Source: JBBROS01 sp965217935
GTDB taxonomy: Bacteria > Pseudomonadota > Alphaproteobacteria > Acetobacterales > Acetobacteraceae
Assembly: GCA_965217935.1 (NCBI GenBank)
Contig: OZ244581.1
Coordinates: 3,100,001-3,164,000, forward strand
Length of the DNA: 64,000 bases
Reading direction: 5' to 3'
Positions 40,314-48,831 of the stretch are shown piece by piece (within the stretch, counting starts at the first letter, position 1; each line of letters opens with the position of its first letter). The notes under the pieces are model-generated. The model worked only from the letters and a program-made list of their open reading frames with translations, was not told the origin of the DNA and ran no database searches. A program made the translations under genes and the position numbers.

Positions 40314-41816
40314 TTGTCCGAGCTCAAGTTCGAAGGCATACGCAAGCGGTTCGGCGGCACGGAGGCGCTGAAAGGCGTCAGCTTCGCTGTTCGGTCCGGC
40401 GAGGTGGTCGCCTTGCTCGGCGAAAACGGGGCCGGCAAGTCGACCCTGATTAAAATCCTCGGCGGCATTCACCGCGCCGATACCGGCGGCATCCTGCTAA
40501 ACGGCAAGCCCTATCTGCACGAAACGAAGCGCAAGGCCGGGGCGAAGCGTCCAGTCGCGTTCGTGCATCAGGACCTTGGGTTGATCGAGTGGATGACCGT
40601 CGCCGAGAACGTCGCCATCGCCAATTCCTACCCCAAGCGCGGCGGGCGCGCTTGGGGGCCGATCGACTGGCAGGGCGCGGATGCGCTCGCGGCAAAGGCG
40701 CTGGGCGGCATCGGCGCGGGCATCGACCCGCAGGCGCGGGTGTCGTCGCTGTCGCGCACCGAGAAGTCGCTGGTCGCCATTGCCCGCGTGCTGGTTACGC
40801 CATGCGATTTCCTGGTGCTCGACGAGCCGACGGCGAGCCTGCCAGCCGACGAGGTCGAGACGCTGTTCGCCGCGATCCGCCGGATGCAGGCGGCGGGCGT
40901 CGGGCTGATCTACGTGTCGCACCGGCTCGACGAGGTGTTCCGCATCGCCGGCCGCGTCGTCGTGCTGCGCGACGGGGCGCTGGCCGGCGAGCAGCTTGTG
41001 TCGGAGACCACGCCGGACGACCTTATCGGGCTGATCGTCGGCTCCGGCGCGCTGAAATTGTATGAAAAGCCCGCGCCCGCGTCGGGCAGGGGGATGATCG
41101 AGGTGCGCCGGCTGGAAACCGAGACCGCCGGGCCGGTCGATTTCACCATCGCCACGGGCGAGGTGCTGGGGCTTGCGGGGTTGCGCGGGGCCGGGCAGGA
41201 GGAGGTGGGCCGCGCGCTGTTCGGGGCGTTGCCGCACCGGGGCGATGCGGTGATCGACGGGCACGCCGCCGACCTCGCCTCGACGCGGACCGCGCTCGCC
41301 GCCCGCATCGGCCTGGTGGCGCGGGACCGGGTTTCGGAGTCGGTGGCGCCGACGCTCTCGATCCGCGAGAACCTGTTCCTCAACCCCGGGGCCAGCGGGC
41401 GCGCGCTCTTCTCCGTGCTCTCCCGCGGGACCGAGGCGGAGCGGGCGCGCGGCATCGGCGCCGCCGTCGGCCTGCGCCCGAACGAGCCGTCGGCGCCGAT
41501 CGAGAGCCTCTCGGGCGGCAACCAGCAGAAGGTCGTGGTTGGGCGCTGGCTGGCGACCGGGCGGCGCCTGCTGATCCTCGAAGACCCGACCGCGGGCGTC
41601 GATGTCGGCGCGAAGGCCGAGATCTACCGCCTGATCGAGGCGGCGGTCGGCGCCGGCCTCGCCGTCGTCGTGGTCTCGACCGATTTCGAGGAGGTCGCCA
41701 CGCTTTGCCATCGCGCCCTGGTGTTCAACCGCGGCGCCATCGTTGCCGAGATCGACGGGGCGGCGCTGACGACCGAGGCCGTGATCGCCGCCGCCAGCAT
41801 GTCGGAGGCGGCGTAG
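40314..41816 (+). CDS. Sugar-type ABC transporter ATP-binding protein (two NBDs)
   Basis: 500 aa from TTG 40314, with GGAGGA upstream. RbsA/MglA-like tandem ATPase. The first domain has Walker A GENGAGKSTLIKILGG, a degenerate signature LSRTEKSLVAIARVL and Walker B LVLDEPTASLP. The second has a degenerate P-loop (GLRGAGQEEVGRALFG), as normal for this group, but a good signature (LSGGNQQKVVVGRWLATGR) and LILEDPTAGVDVG. It powers import with the permease and binding protein that follow. The substrate is probably a sugar or related small molecule. Confidence 0.93.
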   Translation: MSELKFEGIRKRFGGTEALKGVSFAVRSGEVVALLGENGAGKSTLIKILGGIHRADTGGILLNGKPYLHETKRKAGAKRPVAFVHQDLGLIEWMTVAENVAIANSYPKRGGRAWGPIDWQGADALAAKALGGIGAGIDPQARVSSLSRTEKSLVAIARVLVTPCDFLVLDEPTASLPADEVETLFAAIRRMQAAGVGLIYVSHRLDEVFRIAGRVVVLRDGALAGEQLVSETTPDDLIGLIVGSGALKLYEKPAPASGRGMIEVRRLETETAGPVDFTIATGEVLGLAGLRGAGQEEVGRALFGALPHRGDAVIDGHAADLASTRTALAARIGLVARDRVSESVAPTLSIRENLFLNPGASGRALFSVLSRGTEAERARGIGAAVGLRPNEPSAPIESLSGGNQQKVVVGRWLATGRRLLILEDPTAGVDVGAKAEIYRLIEAAVGAGLAVVVVSTDFEEVATLCHRALVFNRGAIVAEIDGAALTTEAVIAAASMSEAA

Positions 41817-41820
41817 GGCG

Positions 41821-42864
41821 ATGAACTCGATCAAGTCCAACGCGCTGGAGCCGACCCGGTCCGAGCTGCGCGGCCTCGGCCCCGGCCAGGCCGTCGTCCG
41901 TCTGCTGCCGGTCTATGGCCTGCCGATCATCATGCTGCTGCTGGCCGCGCTGTTCTCCGTGCTGCTGCCAGAAACGTTCCCGACCATGCTGAACCTGCGC
42001 TCGGTCATCTCCGACAAGGGCGTGATCGCCTTGCTGGCGCTGGCGGCGATGATCCCCATGACGGCGGGCAAGATCGACCTCACCGTGGGCTACGCCATCG
42101 TCATCTGGCACATCCTGGCGATCAGCCTGCAGACGGCGTTCGCCATCCCCTGGCCGCTCGCGGTGCTGATCGTGCTGGCGCTCGGCGCGCTGGTCGGCGT
42201 CCTCAACGGGCTGCTGGTCGAGGTCGCCCAGATCGACTCGTTCATCGCAACCCTCGGGACCGGCACGGTGCTCTACGCCGTCGCCCTGTGGTATACTGGC
42301 GGGCGGCAAGTGGTGGCGCCGCTGCCGCGCGGGTTCCTGGCCATCAACGGCACGCAGCTTTTCGGCCTGCCGATCGCCGGCGCCTACGTGCTGACCGTCG
42401 CCATCGTGCTCTGGGCCATCCTCGAATATACGCCCGTCGGCCGCTATCTCTATGCCATCGGGGCGAACCCGGGCGCTGCGGCGCTCAACGGCATCCCGGT
42501 CCGGCGCTTCACCATCGGCGCGTTCGTGGCCTCCGGCACGTTGACGGCGGCTGCCGGCGTGCTGCTGGCGTCGAAGCTGCGGATCGGGCAGGCGAGCGTC
42601 GGGCTCGAGTACTTGCTGCCGGCGCTCGTGGGCGCGTTCCTCGGCTCCACCACTATCCGCCCGGGCCGGGTCAATGTGTGGGGCACCGTCGTCGGCGTCA
42701 TGATCCTCGCGGTCGGCATCTCCGGCATCCAGCAATTCGGCGGCTCGTTCTGGGTGGAGCCGATGTTCAACGGCATGACCTTGCTGATCGCCATCGGCAT
42801 CGCCGGCTACGCGCAGCGCCGCCGCGGCTCGGGCGGGCGGATCACGAAAAAGGCGGGCGGCTGA
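41821..42864 (+). CDS. Sugar-type ABC transporter permease (RbsC-like)
   Basis: 347 aa, starting 4 nt after the ATPase gene. It has about nine hydrophobic helices and the family motifs GKIDLTVGYAIVIWHILAIS (the GGIDLSVG-type block), VLNGLLVEVAQIDSFIATLG, YAIGANPGAAALNGIPVRRF and IGQASVGLEYLLPALVGAFL. The C-terminus has FGGSFWVEPMFNGMTLLIAI, normal for the group. It forms the membrane channel as a homodimer. Confidence 0.93.
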   Translation: MNSIKSNALEPTRSELRGLGPGQAVVRLLPVYGLPIIMLLLAALFSVLLPETFPTMLNLRSVISDKGVIALLALAAMIPMTAGKIDLTVGYAIVIWHILAISLQTAFAIPWPLAVLIVLALGALVGVLNGLLVEVAQIDSFIATLGTGTVLYAVALWYTGGRQVVAPLPRGFLAINGTQLFGLPIAGAYVLTVAIVLWAILEYTPVGRYLYAIGANPGAAALNGIPVRRFTIGAFVASGTLTAAAGVLLASKLRIGQASVGLEYLLPALVGAFLGSTTIRPGRVNVWGTVVGVMILAVGISGIQQFGGSFWVEPMFNGMTLLIAIGIAGYAQRRRGSGGRITKKAGG

Positions 42865-42895
42865 CGTCCCGCCGCACACGGAGGAGGACACATTG

Positions 42896-43993
42896 ATGCT
42901 GACACGCACTCTCTTGCTCGTAACCGCGTTCGCGCTGCCGCTTCGCCTGGCGCACGCCGACGCCTTTACCGACGAGGCGAAGGCCGTGGTGGCGAAGGCC
43001 AGCGCCCGCGCCGACACGTGGGACGGGCCGACCTCGGGGCCGAAGGCGGCTAAAGGCAAGTCGGTCGTGTTCGTGGCCGGCGACATGCGCAACGGCGGCA
43101 TCCTGGGCGTGGCGCAGGGCGTGAAGGAGGCGGCCGGCGTGATCGGCTGGGAGTATCGGGCGATCGACGGGCAGGGCTCGGTGTCGGGCCAGGCGTCGGC
43201 CTTGAGCCAGGCGATCGCGCTCAAGCCCGACGCCATCATCCTGGGCGGCAGCGACGCGGTGGAGCAGAAAGCGGGGCTGGAGAACGCGGCCAAGCAGGGG
43301 ATCGTCATCGTCGCCTGGCACGGCGGGCCGAAGCCGGGGCCGATGGAGGACAACCCGGTGTTCGCCAACGTCGTGACCGATTCGAACGAGGTGGCCCGCG
43401 TCGCGGCGATGAAGGCGATCGCCGATTCCGACGGCAAGGCCGGGGTCGTGATCTTCGCCGATTCCACCTACGCGATGGCGATTTCCAAGGGCCGGGCCAT
43501 GGAAGCGGTGATCATGAAGTGCGCCGGCTGCAAGGTGCTCGATTTCGAGGACACGCCGCTGGCCGACGTGTCCACCCGCATCCCCCAGCTCGCCACGACG
43601 CTGCTGCAGCGCAACGGCGCGAAATGGACCTACTCGCTGGCGATCAACGACCTGTATTACGACTTCATGCCGCCCTCGCTGTCGGCCGCCGGCATCCCGG
43701 GCGACGGCGCGCCGCACAACATTTCCGCCGGCGACGGCTCGGAGTCGGCGTTCCAGCGCATCCGCGCGCACGACTACCAGATGGCGACTGTGCCGGAGCC
43801 GCTCGTGATGCAGGGATGGCAGGCGATCGACGAGACCAACCGGGCGTTCGCGCATGTGCCGTGGTCCGGCTACGTGCCGGGCGTGCATCTCGTCACCGCG
43901 GACAACATCGCTTTCGACGGCGGGCCGAAGAACGTGTTCGACCCGGACAACGGCTACCGCGGCGAATACAAGAAGATTTGGGGGGCAAAGTAA
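42896..43993 (+). CDS. Sugar-type ABC transporter substrate-binding protein
   Basis: 365 aa from ATG 42896, GAGGAGG upstream. A signal peptide is present (MLTRTLLLVTAFALPLRLAHA). The periplasmic-binding-protein I core is AAKGKSVVFVAGDMRNGGIL, GVKEAAGVIGWEYRAIDGQG and AIALKPDAIILGGSDAVEQK. The order ATPase-permease-binding protein differs from the usual binding-protein-first order. It resembles xylose/ribose-type binding proteins, but the ligand is not determinable. Confidence 0.9.
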   Translation: MLTRTLLLVTAFALPLRLAHADAFTDEAKAVVAKASARADTWDGPTSGPKAAKGKSVVFVAGDMRNGGILGVAQGVKEAAGVIGWEYRAIDGQGSVSGQASALSQAIALKPDAIILGGSDAVEQKAGLENAAKQGIVIVAWHGGPKPGPMEDNPVFANVVTDSNEVARVAAMKAIADSDGKAGVVIFADSTYAMAISKGRAMEAVIMKCAGCKVLDFEDTPLADVSTRIPQLATTLLQRNGAKWTYSLAINDLYYDFMPPSLSAAGIPGDGAPHNISAGDGSESAFQRIRAHDYQMATVPEPLVMQGWQAIDETNRAFAHVPWSGYVPGVHLVTADNIAFDGGPKNVFDPDNGYRGEYKKIWGAK

Positions 43994-44006
43994 CGCCGAT
44001 CAGGCT

Positions 44007-44020
44007 GTGACCACGGTCAC
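44007..44020. promoter_or_regulatory. Operator-like inverted repeat
   Basis: GTGACC-AC-GGTCAC is a perfect 6-bp inverted repeat with a 2-base centre in the 90-base gap between the binding-protein gene and the downstream membrane-protein gene, 64 bases before the latter's start. The 2-base centre argues against an RNA hairpin and for a dimeric regulator site. No regulator is assigned. Confidence 0.3.
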
Positions 44021-44083
44021 GGCGCCGCTTTAGCTCGCCGGCCAGGGTCCCTTTGCGGCAGCCAGGCCGCGGAGGGAACGGCC

Positions 44084-45394
44084 GTGGACATCCGCAATCA
44101 TGAACGGGCGCAGATTCTGTCGCTCGCTGACGAAATCTGGATGCTCGTCGACTTCCTGGCCGGCAGCCCGGGCAAGGTCTTGAGCGCTGTCCAGATACCG
44201 GATCAGGGCAAGCCAGGAACGAACGTCAGCTTGCAGGAGCTGCTGCAGCGCGTGTGCGACACGCAGCGCAGGGTCGCGGGCGAAGGCGAGGTTGAGCCGG
44301 GCGACCGCGCGTTCATCCAGCTCGTGCGCGACGCGCTGAATGGGATCGCCGCGCCGGCGACCGGCCTTACGGTGGCATACAGCTCGATGGTGACCGGCCC
44401 GCTGCGCCGCCGGGCCGCCTCACGCTTCCTGTTGGCCCAGCAGGTCTACTCCACTCTTACCCTGCGCGCGTGGGCCCATAGCTATTTGCAGGCCGCAGTG
44501 CTGGTCGTCGCAGTCTTGTTGACCGTCGTCGCGGGCTGGCAATCGGCCAAGGTCGCCCTGGGCAAAGCGATCTTGCAGAACCTTCAGACTCTGCGGACGG
44601 CGCAGACGAGCTTGAATGCCGAAAAGGTCCGCTACGAGCTGTCGCAATCGGCGGCGACGCAGAAGCCGATGGTGCTCGAAGCCCTTGCCGCAAAGGATAT
44701 GGTCCCGCTGACGGCATACCGGCTGTGCGATCGCCATTTCGCCTTCATGGCATACAATTCCAATGCCTTGAAGCCGGTCAATAGCAAGTCGGAGCCAATC
44801 CCGGCCTATTCGACGCCGGAGGAGCGCGACATCTGTGGCCGCGACGAGGTCCTCACGGCCAATCTGCAAATCGTTCGCAGCAACCTTGTGGATTACCGGA
44901 AAGATTGGGTCGGCGTTGTCGGCGGCGGCTTCTTGGCCGCCCGCAACCTGTTGCGGTGCGGGCAACCCTCATGCGGCGAGACGGCTCGCCTCACGACCGA
45001 GAACGCCAACGACCAGGAATTCATGATCGCCCCCGTGCTGCTCGTCGAGGGCAACTTCGTGCTGCCGGTCATCTTCGGCTGCATCGGCTCGGCGATCTTC
45101 GTCGTCATGGAGCACTACACCAAGATCCGGCAAAGCCTGCTGCATCCAAGGGACTTCGCCCTCGCGCCGTTCCGTCTGGTGCTTGGCGTGGTGGTGGGCG
45201 CCTGCATCGGGCTGTTCTTCAGCTCCTACGGACCGATGCCTCAGCTTGAAGGCCAAGCATCGACGCTCATCTCGTCCCTCACCCTGACTGCCTCCGGCGT
45301 GGCCTTCCTTGCCGGCTTCGGCGTGGAAGGGGTGTTCTCCACGCTCGGCGCGCTGGTGTCCCGGGTGTTCGCCCCGCCTGGCGCCGCGAGATAG
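44084..45394 (+). CDS. Membrane protein of unknown function
   Basis: 436 aa from GTG 44084. It has a cytoplasmic-looking N-terminal ~135 residues, then a membrane helix (YLQAAVLVVAVLLTVVAGWQ). A large soluble region of ~180 residues contains several Cys (RLCDRHFAF, ERDICGRDEV, LLRCGQPSCGE) and is likely periplasmic. At least three C-terminal helices follow (VLPVIFGCIGSAIFVVM, RLVLGVVVGACIGLFFSSYG, LTLTASGVAFLAGFGVEGVF). The ending SLTLTASGVAFLAGFGVEGV is reminiscent of uncharacterised bacterial membrane proteins. No catalytic motif was recognised. It is flanked by a sugar transporter and aroE. Confidence 0.75.
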   Translation: MDIRNHERAQILSLADEIWMLVDFLAGSPGKVLSAVQIPDQGKPGTNVSLQELLQRVCDTQRRVAGEGEVEPGDRAFIQLVRDALNGIAAPATGLTVAYSSMVTGPLRRRAASRFLLAQQVYSTLTLRAWAHSYLQAAVLVVAVLLTVVAGWQSAKVALGKAILQNLQTLRTAQTSLNAEKVRYELSQSAATQKPMVLEALAAKDMVPLTAYRLCDRHFAFMAYNSNALKPVNSKSEPIPAYSTPEERDICGRDEVLTANLQIVRSNLVDYRKDWVGVVGGGFLAARNLLRCGQPSCGETARLTTENANDQEFMIAPVLLVEGNFVLPVIFGCIGSAIFVVMEHYTKIRQSLLHPRDFALAPFRLVLGVVVGACIGLFFSSYGPMPQLEGQASTLISSLTLTASGVAFLAGFGVEGVFSTLGALVSRVFAPPGAAR

Positions 45395-45448
45395 CTTGGT
45401 CTGCCCGGGCCTGTTAGGACATGCGGGAATTGGCTGTGCGGAGGTTCG

Positions 45449-46270
45449 ATGCTGAGTGGCGCGGGGCGGGTGGCCGGGGTGATCGGGTGGCCGGTAGGGC
45501 ACTCCCGCTCGCCACGGCTGCACGGGCATTGGCTGGCGCGATACCGGGTGGACGGCGCCTACGTGCCGATGCCGGTGCGCCCGGACGCGCTCGGCGTCGC
45601 CATCCGTGGATTGCAGGCGGCGGGATTCGCCGGGGTGAACGTGACCCTGCCGCATAAGGAAGCGGTGATGGCGCTATGCGACCGGGTGGAGCCGTCCGCG
45701 CAGCAGGCGGGCGCGGTCAACACGCTGGCGTTCACGCCCGAAGGCGTGACCGGCACCAACACCGACGGCGCCGGGTTCACGGCCAATTTGCGGGCGCACG
45801 GGGTGCAGCCGGGCGCCGGCCCGGCCTTGCTGCTCGGCGCCGGAGGGGCCGCGCGGGCAATCGCGGCCACGTTGCTGGGGGAGGGCGCCGAGGTCGTTGT
45901 CTGCAACCGAACCGCCGGGCGGGCCGAGGACCTGGCCCGCGCCCTGCCCGGCGTGCGCACAATGCCGTGGGAGCAGCGTGCCGCGAGCCTCTCGGATTTC
46001 GCCCTGCTGGTGAATACGACGCAATTGGGAATGACGGGACAGGACCGGCTGGAGATGCCGCTCAACGCCGCCGGATCGGGCCTGGTCGTGGCCGACATCG
46101 TCTACGCGCCGCTCCAGACCGCCCTGCTGGCCGCGGCGCGCGCGCGGGGCCTCGCCACGGTGGGGGGCATCGGCATGCTGCTGCACCAGGCCGTACCGGG
46201 GTTCGCCGCGTGGTTCGGGATCACGCCCGTGGTGGATCTGGCGCTGCAGGAGGCCGTGCTGGGCGCATGA
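45449..46270 (+). CDS. aroE: Shikimate dehydrogenase
   Basis: 273 aa. It reduces 3-dehydroshikimate to shikimate with NADPH in aromatic amino acid synthesis. The substrate site is GWPVGHSRSPRLHGHWL and NVTLPHKEAVMALCDRV (catalytic Lys in LPHKE), with NTDGAGFTANL. The NADP-binding loop is LLGAGGAARAIAATLL and the C-terminus has VGGIGMLLHQAVPGFAAWFG. It overlaps coaE by 4 nt. The aroE-coaE-dnaQ order is a conserved alphaproteobacterial block. Confidence 0.95.
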   Translation: MLSGAGRVAGVIGWPVGHSRSPRLHGHWLARYRVDGAYVPMPVRPDALGVAIRGLQAAGFAGVNVTLPHKEAVMALCDRVEPSAQQAGAVNTLAFTPEGVTGTNTDGAGFTANLRAHGVQPGAGPALLLGAGGAARAIAATLLGEGAEVVVCNRTAGRAEDLARALPGVRTMPWEQRAASLSDFALLVNTTQLGMTGQDRLEMPLNAAGSGLVVADIVYAPLQTALLAAARARGLATVGGIGMLLHQAVPGFAAWFGITPVVDLALQEAVLGA

Positions 46271-46854
46271 AGGTGATTGGCCTGACGGGAGGGATCGGCA
46301 TGGGCAAGTCCACCGCCGCCGCCGCGTTCCGCCGCGCCGGAGTATTGGTGTTCGACGCCGATGCCGAGGTGCATCGGTTGCAGGCCAAAGGCGGGCGGGC
46401 GGCGCCGGCGATCGAGGCGGCATTTCCCGGCACGGTCCGTGATGGCGCGGTCGATCGCGCCCGCCTGCGTGCCGCCGCCGTGCATGACCCAGCGGGAATG
46501 CGACGGCTTGAGCAGATCGTCCACCCGCTCGTGCGCGCGGCCGAGCGGCAGTTCCTGATGCGCGCCCGACGCGCAGGCCGACGGCTCGCGGTGCTCGACA
46601 TCCCGCTGCTGCTTGAGACCGGCGGCGAGCGGCGGGTCGATAAAGTTGTCGTGGTCTCGGCGCCCGCCTCGGTGCAACGGATACGCGTGAGGGCGCGGCG
46701 GCAGATGACGTCTGAGCAGATCGACGCGCTGGTCGCCCGCCAGATGCCCGACCAGGAGAAGCGACATCGCGCCGACCTGGTGGTGCGGACGGGGCTTTCG
46801 CGGCACCATGCGCAACGAAAAATTCGCCAGTTTGTGAGGGACATGCGTCAATGA
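46267..46854 (+). CDS. coaE: Dephospho-CoA kinase
   Basis: 195 aa from ATG 46267; the frame upstream is a shadow of aroE. It carries out the last step of coenzyme A synthesis. The P-loop MKVIGLTGGIGMGKSTAAAA is exact, followed by VFDADAEVHRL (the DAD motif), LEQIVHPLVRAAERQFL, AVLDIPLLLETGGERRVDKV and the lid Arg region (RMR-type ARRQMTSEQIDALVARQMP). ATGA overlaps with both aroE and dnaQ indicate one operon. Confidence 0.95.
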   Translation: MKVIGLTGGIGMGKSTAAAAFRRAGVLVFDADAEVHRLQAKGGRAAPAIEAAFPGTVRDGAVDRARLRAAAVHDPAGMRRLEQIVHPLVRAAERQFLMRARRAGRRLAVLDIPLLLETGGERRVDKVVVVSAPASVQRIRVRARRQMTSEQIDALVARQMPDQEKRHRADLVVRTGLSRHHAQRKIRQFVRDMRQ

Positions 46855-47570
46855 GCCGGTCTGTCCTATTCGATACCGAGACGACGGGGCTCGATCCGCT
46901 CAACGGCGACCGGGTGATCGAGATCGCCTGCCTCGAACTCCTGCGCGACCTGCCGACCGGGCAGGTCCTGCACGTGCTGATCGACCCCGACCGGGACATC
47001 CCGGCCGAGGCGACGCGTGTCCACGGTTTCACCCGGGCGGACCTGGCCGGCAAGCCGCGCTTCGCCGACATCGCCGACGAGCTGCTGGCCTTCGTCGGCG
47101 ACTCGCCCTTGGTCGCGCATAACGCCCCATTCGACTTCGGCTTCCTCGACATGGAGTTCGGCCGCCTCCGGCTGCCCCGGCTCGACCCGTCGCGGATGGT
47201 CGACACGCTGGCCCTGGCGAAAGCCCGCTTCCCCGGCCTGCCGAACAGCCTCGATGCGCTGTGCCGGCGCTACGGCATCGACCTGAGCGAGCGCACCAGC
47301 CACAACGCTTTGCTCGATTGCCGCCTGCTGGCGGACGTGTATGTCGAGCTGACCGGCGGGCGGCAGCGCGGGCTGCTGCTGGCCGAAGAGGAAGGCGGCG
47401 GCAGGATGCCCGCAGCGAGCTATGCGCTGACCGGGCCACGCACCGTTCGGCTGATCACGCCAAGTGACGCGGATCTGGCGCGGCACGCCGATTTCGTGCA
47501 GCGGCTTAAGGAACCGTTGTGGCTTGCCCAGGACGCCCTATCCGAAAGCGAGACGGCTACTTCAGCTTGA
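46851..47570 (+). CDS. dnaQ: DNA polymerase III epsilon subunit (3'-5' proofreading exonuclease)
   Basis: 239 aa. The DEDDh exonuclease motifs are complete: Exo I LFDTETTGLDPLNGDRVIEI, Exo II VAHNAPFDFGFLDMEF, Exo III HNALLDCRLLADVY with the catalytic His. It proofreads replication errors within the Pol III core. It is the third gene of aroE-coaE-dnaQ. In many alphaproteobacteria secB follows at once; here secB is about 14.5 kb away, with insertion elements and transport operons between. Confidence 0.95.
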   Translation: MSRSVLFDTETTGLDPLNGDRVIEIACLELLRDLPTGQVLHVLIDPDRDIPAEATRVHGFTRADLAGKPRFADIADELLAFVGDSPLVAHNAPFDFGFLDMEFGRLRLPRLDPSRMVDTLALAKARFPGLPNSLDALCRRYGIDLSERTSHNALLDCRLLADVYVELTGGRQRGLLLAEEEGGGRMPAASYALTGPRTVRLITPSDADLARHADFVQRLKEPLWLAQDALSESETATSA

Positions 47571-47597
47571 AGATGCCGATCCGCGCCACTTCGACTA

Positions 47598-48829
47598 GTG
47601 CCCTGAATCGCTTATAATGCCGGGTATAAGCGCTTGAGCTTAATGCGTGCGTCGGCGGTGGTGAATTGCCAATCGGCCTTGGTGTGGTTCTTGTTGCGGC
47701 TATCCTGCCATGCGGCGACCTCGTCGATCAGGGTCTGCTTTTGGGGAATGCGCCGGCCGAGACACTGCGACGACAAGACGCTGAGCTCGGTTTCCGCCAT
47801 GTCCAACCAGCTGCCGTGCTTGGGCGTGTAATGCCACTCGAAGCGTTCGGCCAAGCGGCGCGCCTCGGCGGCGGGGAGGGCCTCGTAAAGTGACGCGGGT
47901 TTGTGGGTGCTGAGATTGTCCTGCACGAGCACGATCCGGCTTGCTGGCGGACAATGCGTGTCGGACAACTCCTTGAGCGCCACGGCGTCATCCAGCGCGG
48001 CGCGGCGGCCGGTGATCTTGACGTGCCGCCAGCCCTCCAGCGGGACGAACATCATGAACAGATTGGCAGTGCCGTTGCGTGCATACTCGTCGTCGTGCCG
48101 GGCCGGTCGCCCTGGCCGGGCCGGGATCGGCACGCGGGTCTCGCTGATCAGCTGCTTGGAGGTCTCGTCAAGGCAAACCACCGGGCGCTTGGGATCATGC
48201 GGCCTGTGATAGACCTCGAGCACGTCTTCCATGCCGGCGACGAAGGCGGCGTTGGCCTCGGGCGGGATGACCCCTGCTTCTGAAGATGCGGCTTGAGCGT
48301 GTTGTTTTGAGCGTCCGCCCGATCGTGTTGTCGCTGGCGCGCGCGACGATGTTCAGCTCCGCCACCGCCGTGTCCAACAGTTGCAGCGTCCATCGTGAAC
48401 GCCCCTTGGGCGGTTCGGAACAGGCGAGCGCGATCAGCTTGGCCTCAGCGACGCCGTCGAAGACGCGCTTTCTGGCTGACCGTGGGGAATGCTTGCGGGT
48501 CAGCGCGGCGTCCACTCCGCCTTCCACCAAGTCCTGGCGGGTGCGGGCAACGGCGCCGACGCTGGTATCGAGCGCTCCGGCGACTTCGCTGCCGCTCCAG
48601 CCCTCGCCGGCGTCCGAGGCATCGGCCTTCAGCAGGATCCGCGCCTTCAGCACTTGGCGTGCCGGCCGTCTGCCGGTTTGGATCAGCGCGGTCAGCTGCT
48701 GCCGCTCTTCGACACTCAGCGCTACGACATACGTCTTCACGCCAGGTTGTTTCGCGGTCACGACGCGTCTGCGAGGTTGCCGGAACGATCGATTCAGACA
48801 TGGGCCGCGAAATCAATGACGAAGGGCAC
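47598..48829. mobile_element. IS630-type insertion sequence, inactivated copy
   Basis: Bounded by TA dinucleotides (47596-47597 and 48830-48831) and by short inverted ends GTGCCCT / AGGGCAC, as expected for TA-targeting IS630/Tc1-mariner elements. About 1.23 kb. Its transposase is interrupted by two frameshifts. Its right TA is shared with the next element, so the two are joined end to end. Confidence 0.8.
47612..48761 (-). pseudogene. IS630-family transposase with two frameshifts
   Basis: The N-terminal part (48761 to about 48305) has KTYVVALSVEERQQLTALIQ and ends NTIGRTLK. A middle fragment LKPHLQKQ follows in another frame. The C-terminal part has VIPPEANAAFVAGMEDVLEV and VVCLDETSKQLISE, then VQDNLSTHKPASLYEALP and HGSWLDMAETELSVL, the DDE-type catalytic region with the third acidic residue. 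The shifts lie at a short A-run (48305-48308) and a G-run (48271-48274). Each looks like loss of one base against the family sequence, so the enzyme is probably dead, unless these are sequencing errors. Confidence 0.8.
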
Positions 48830-48831
48830 TA

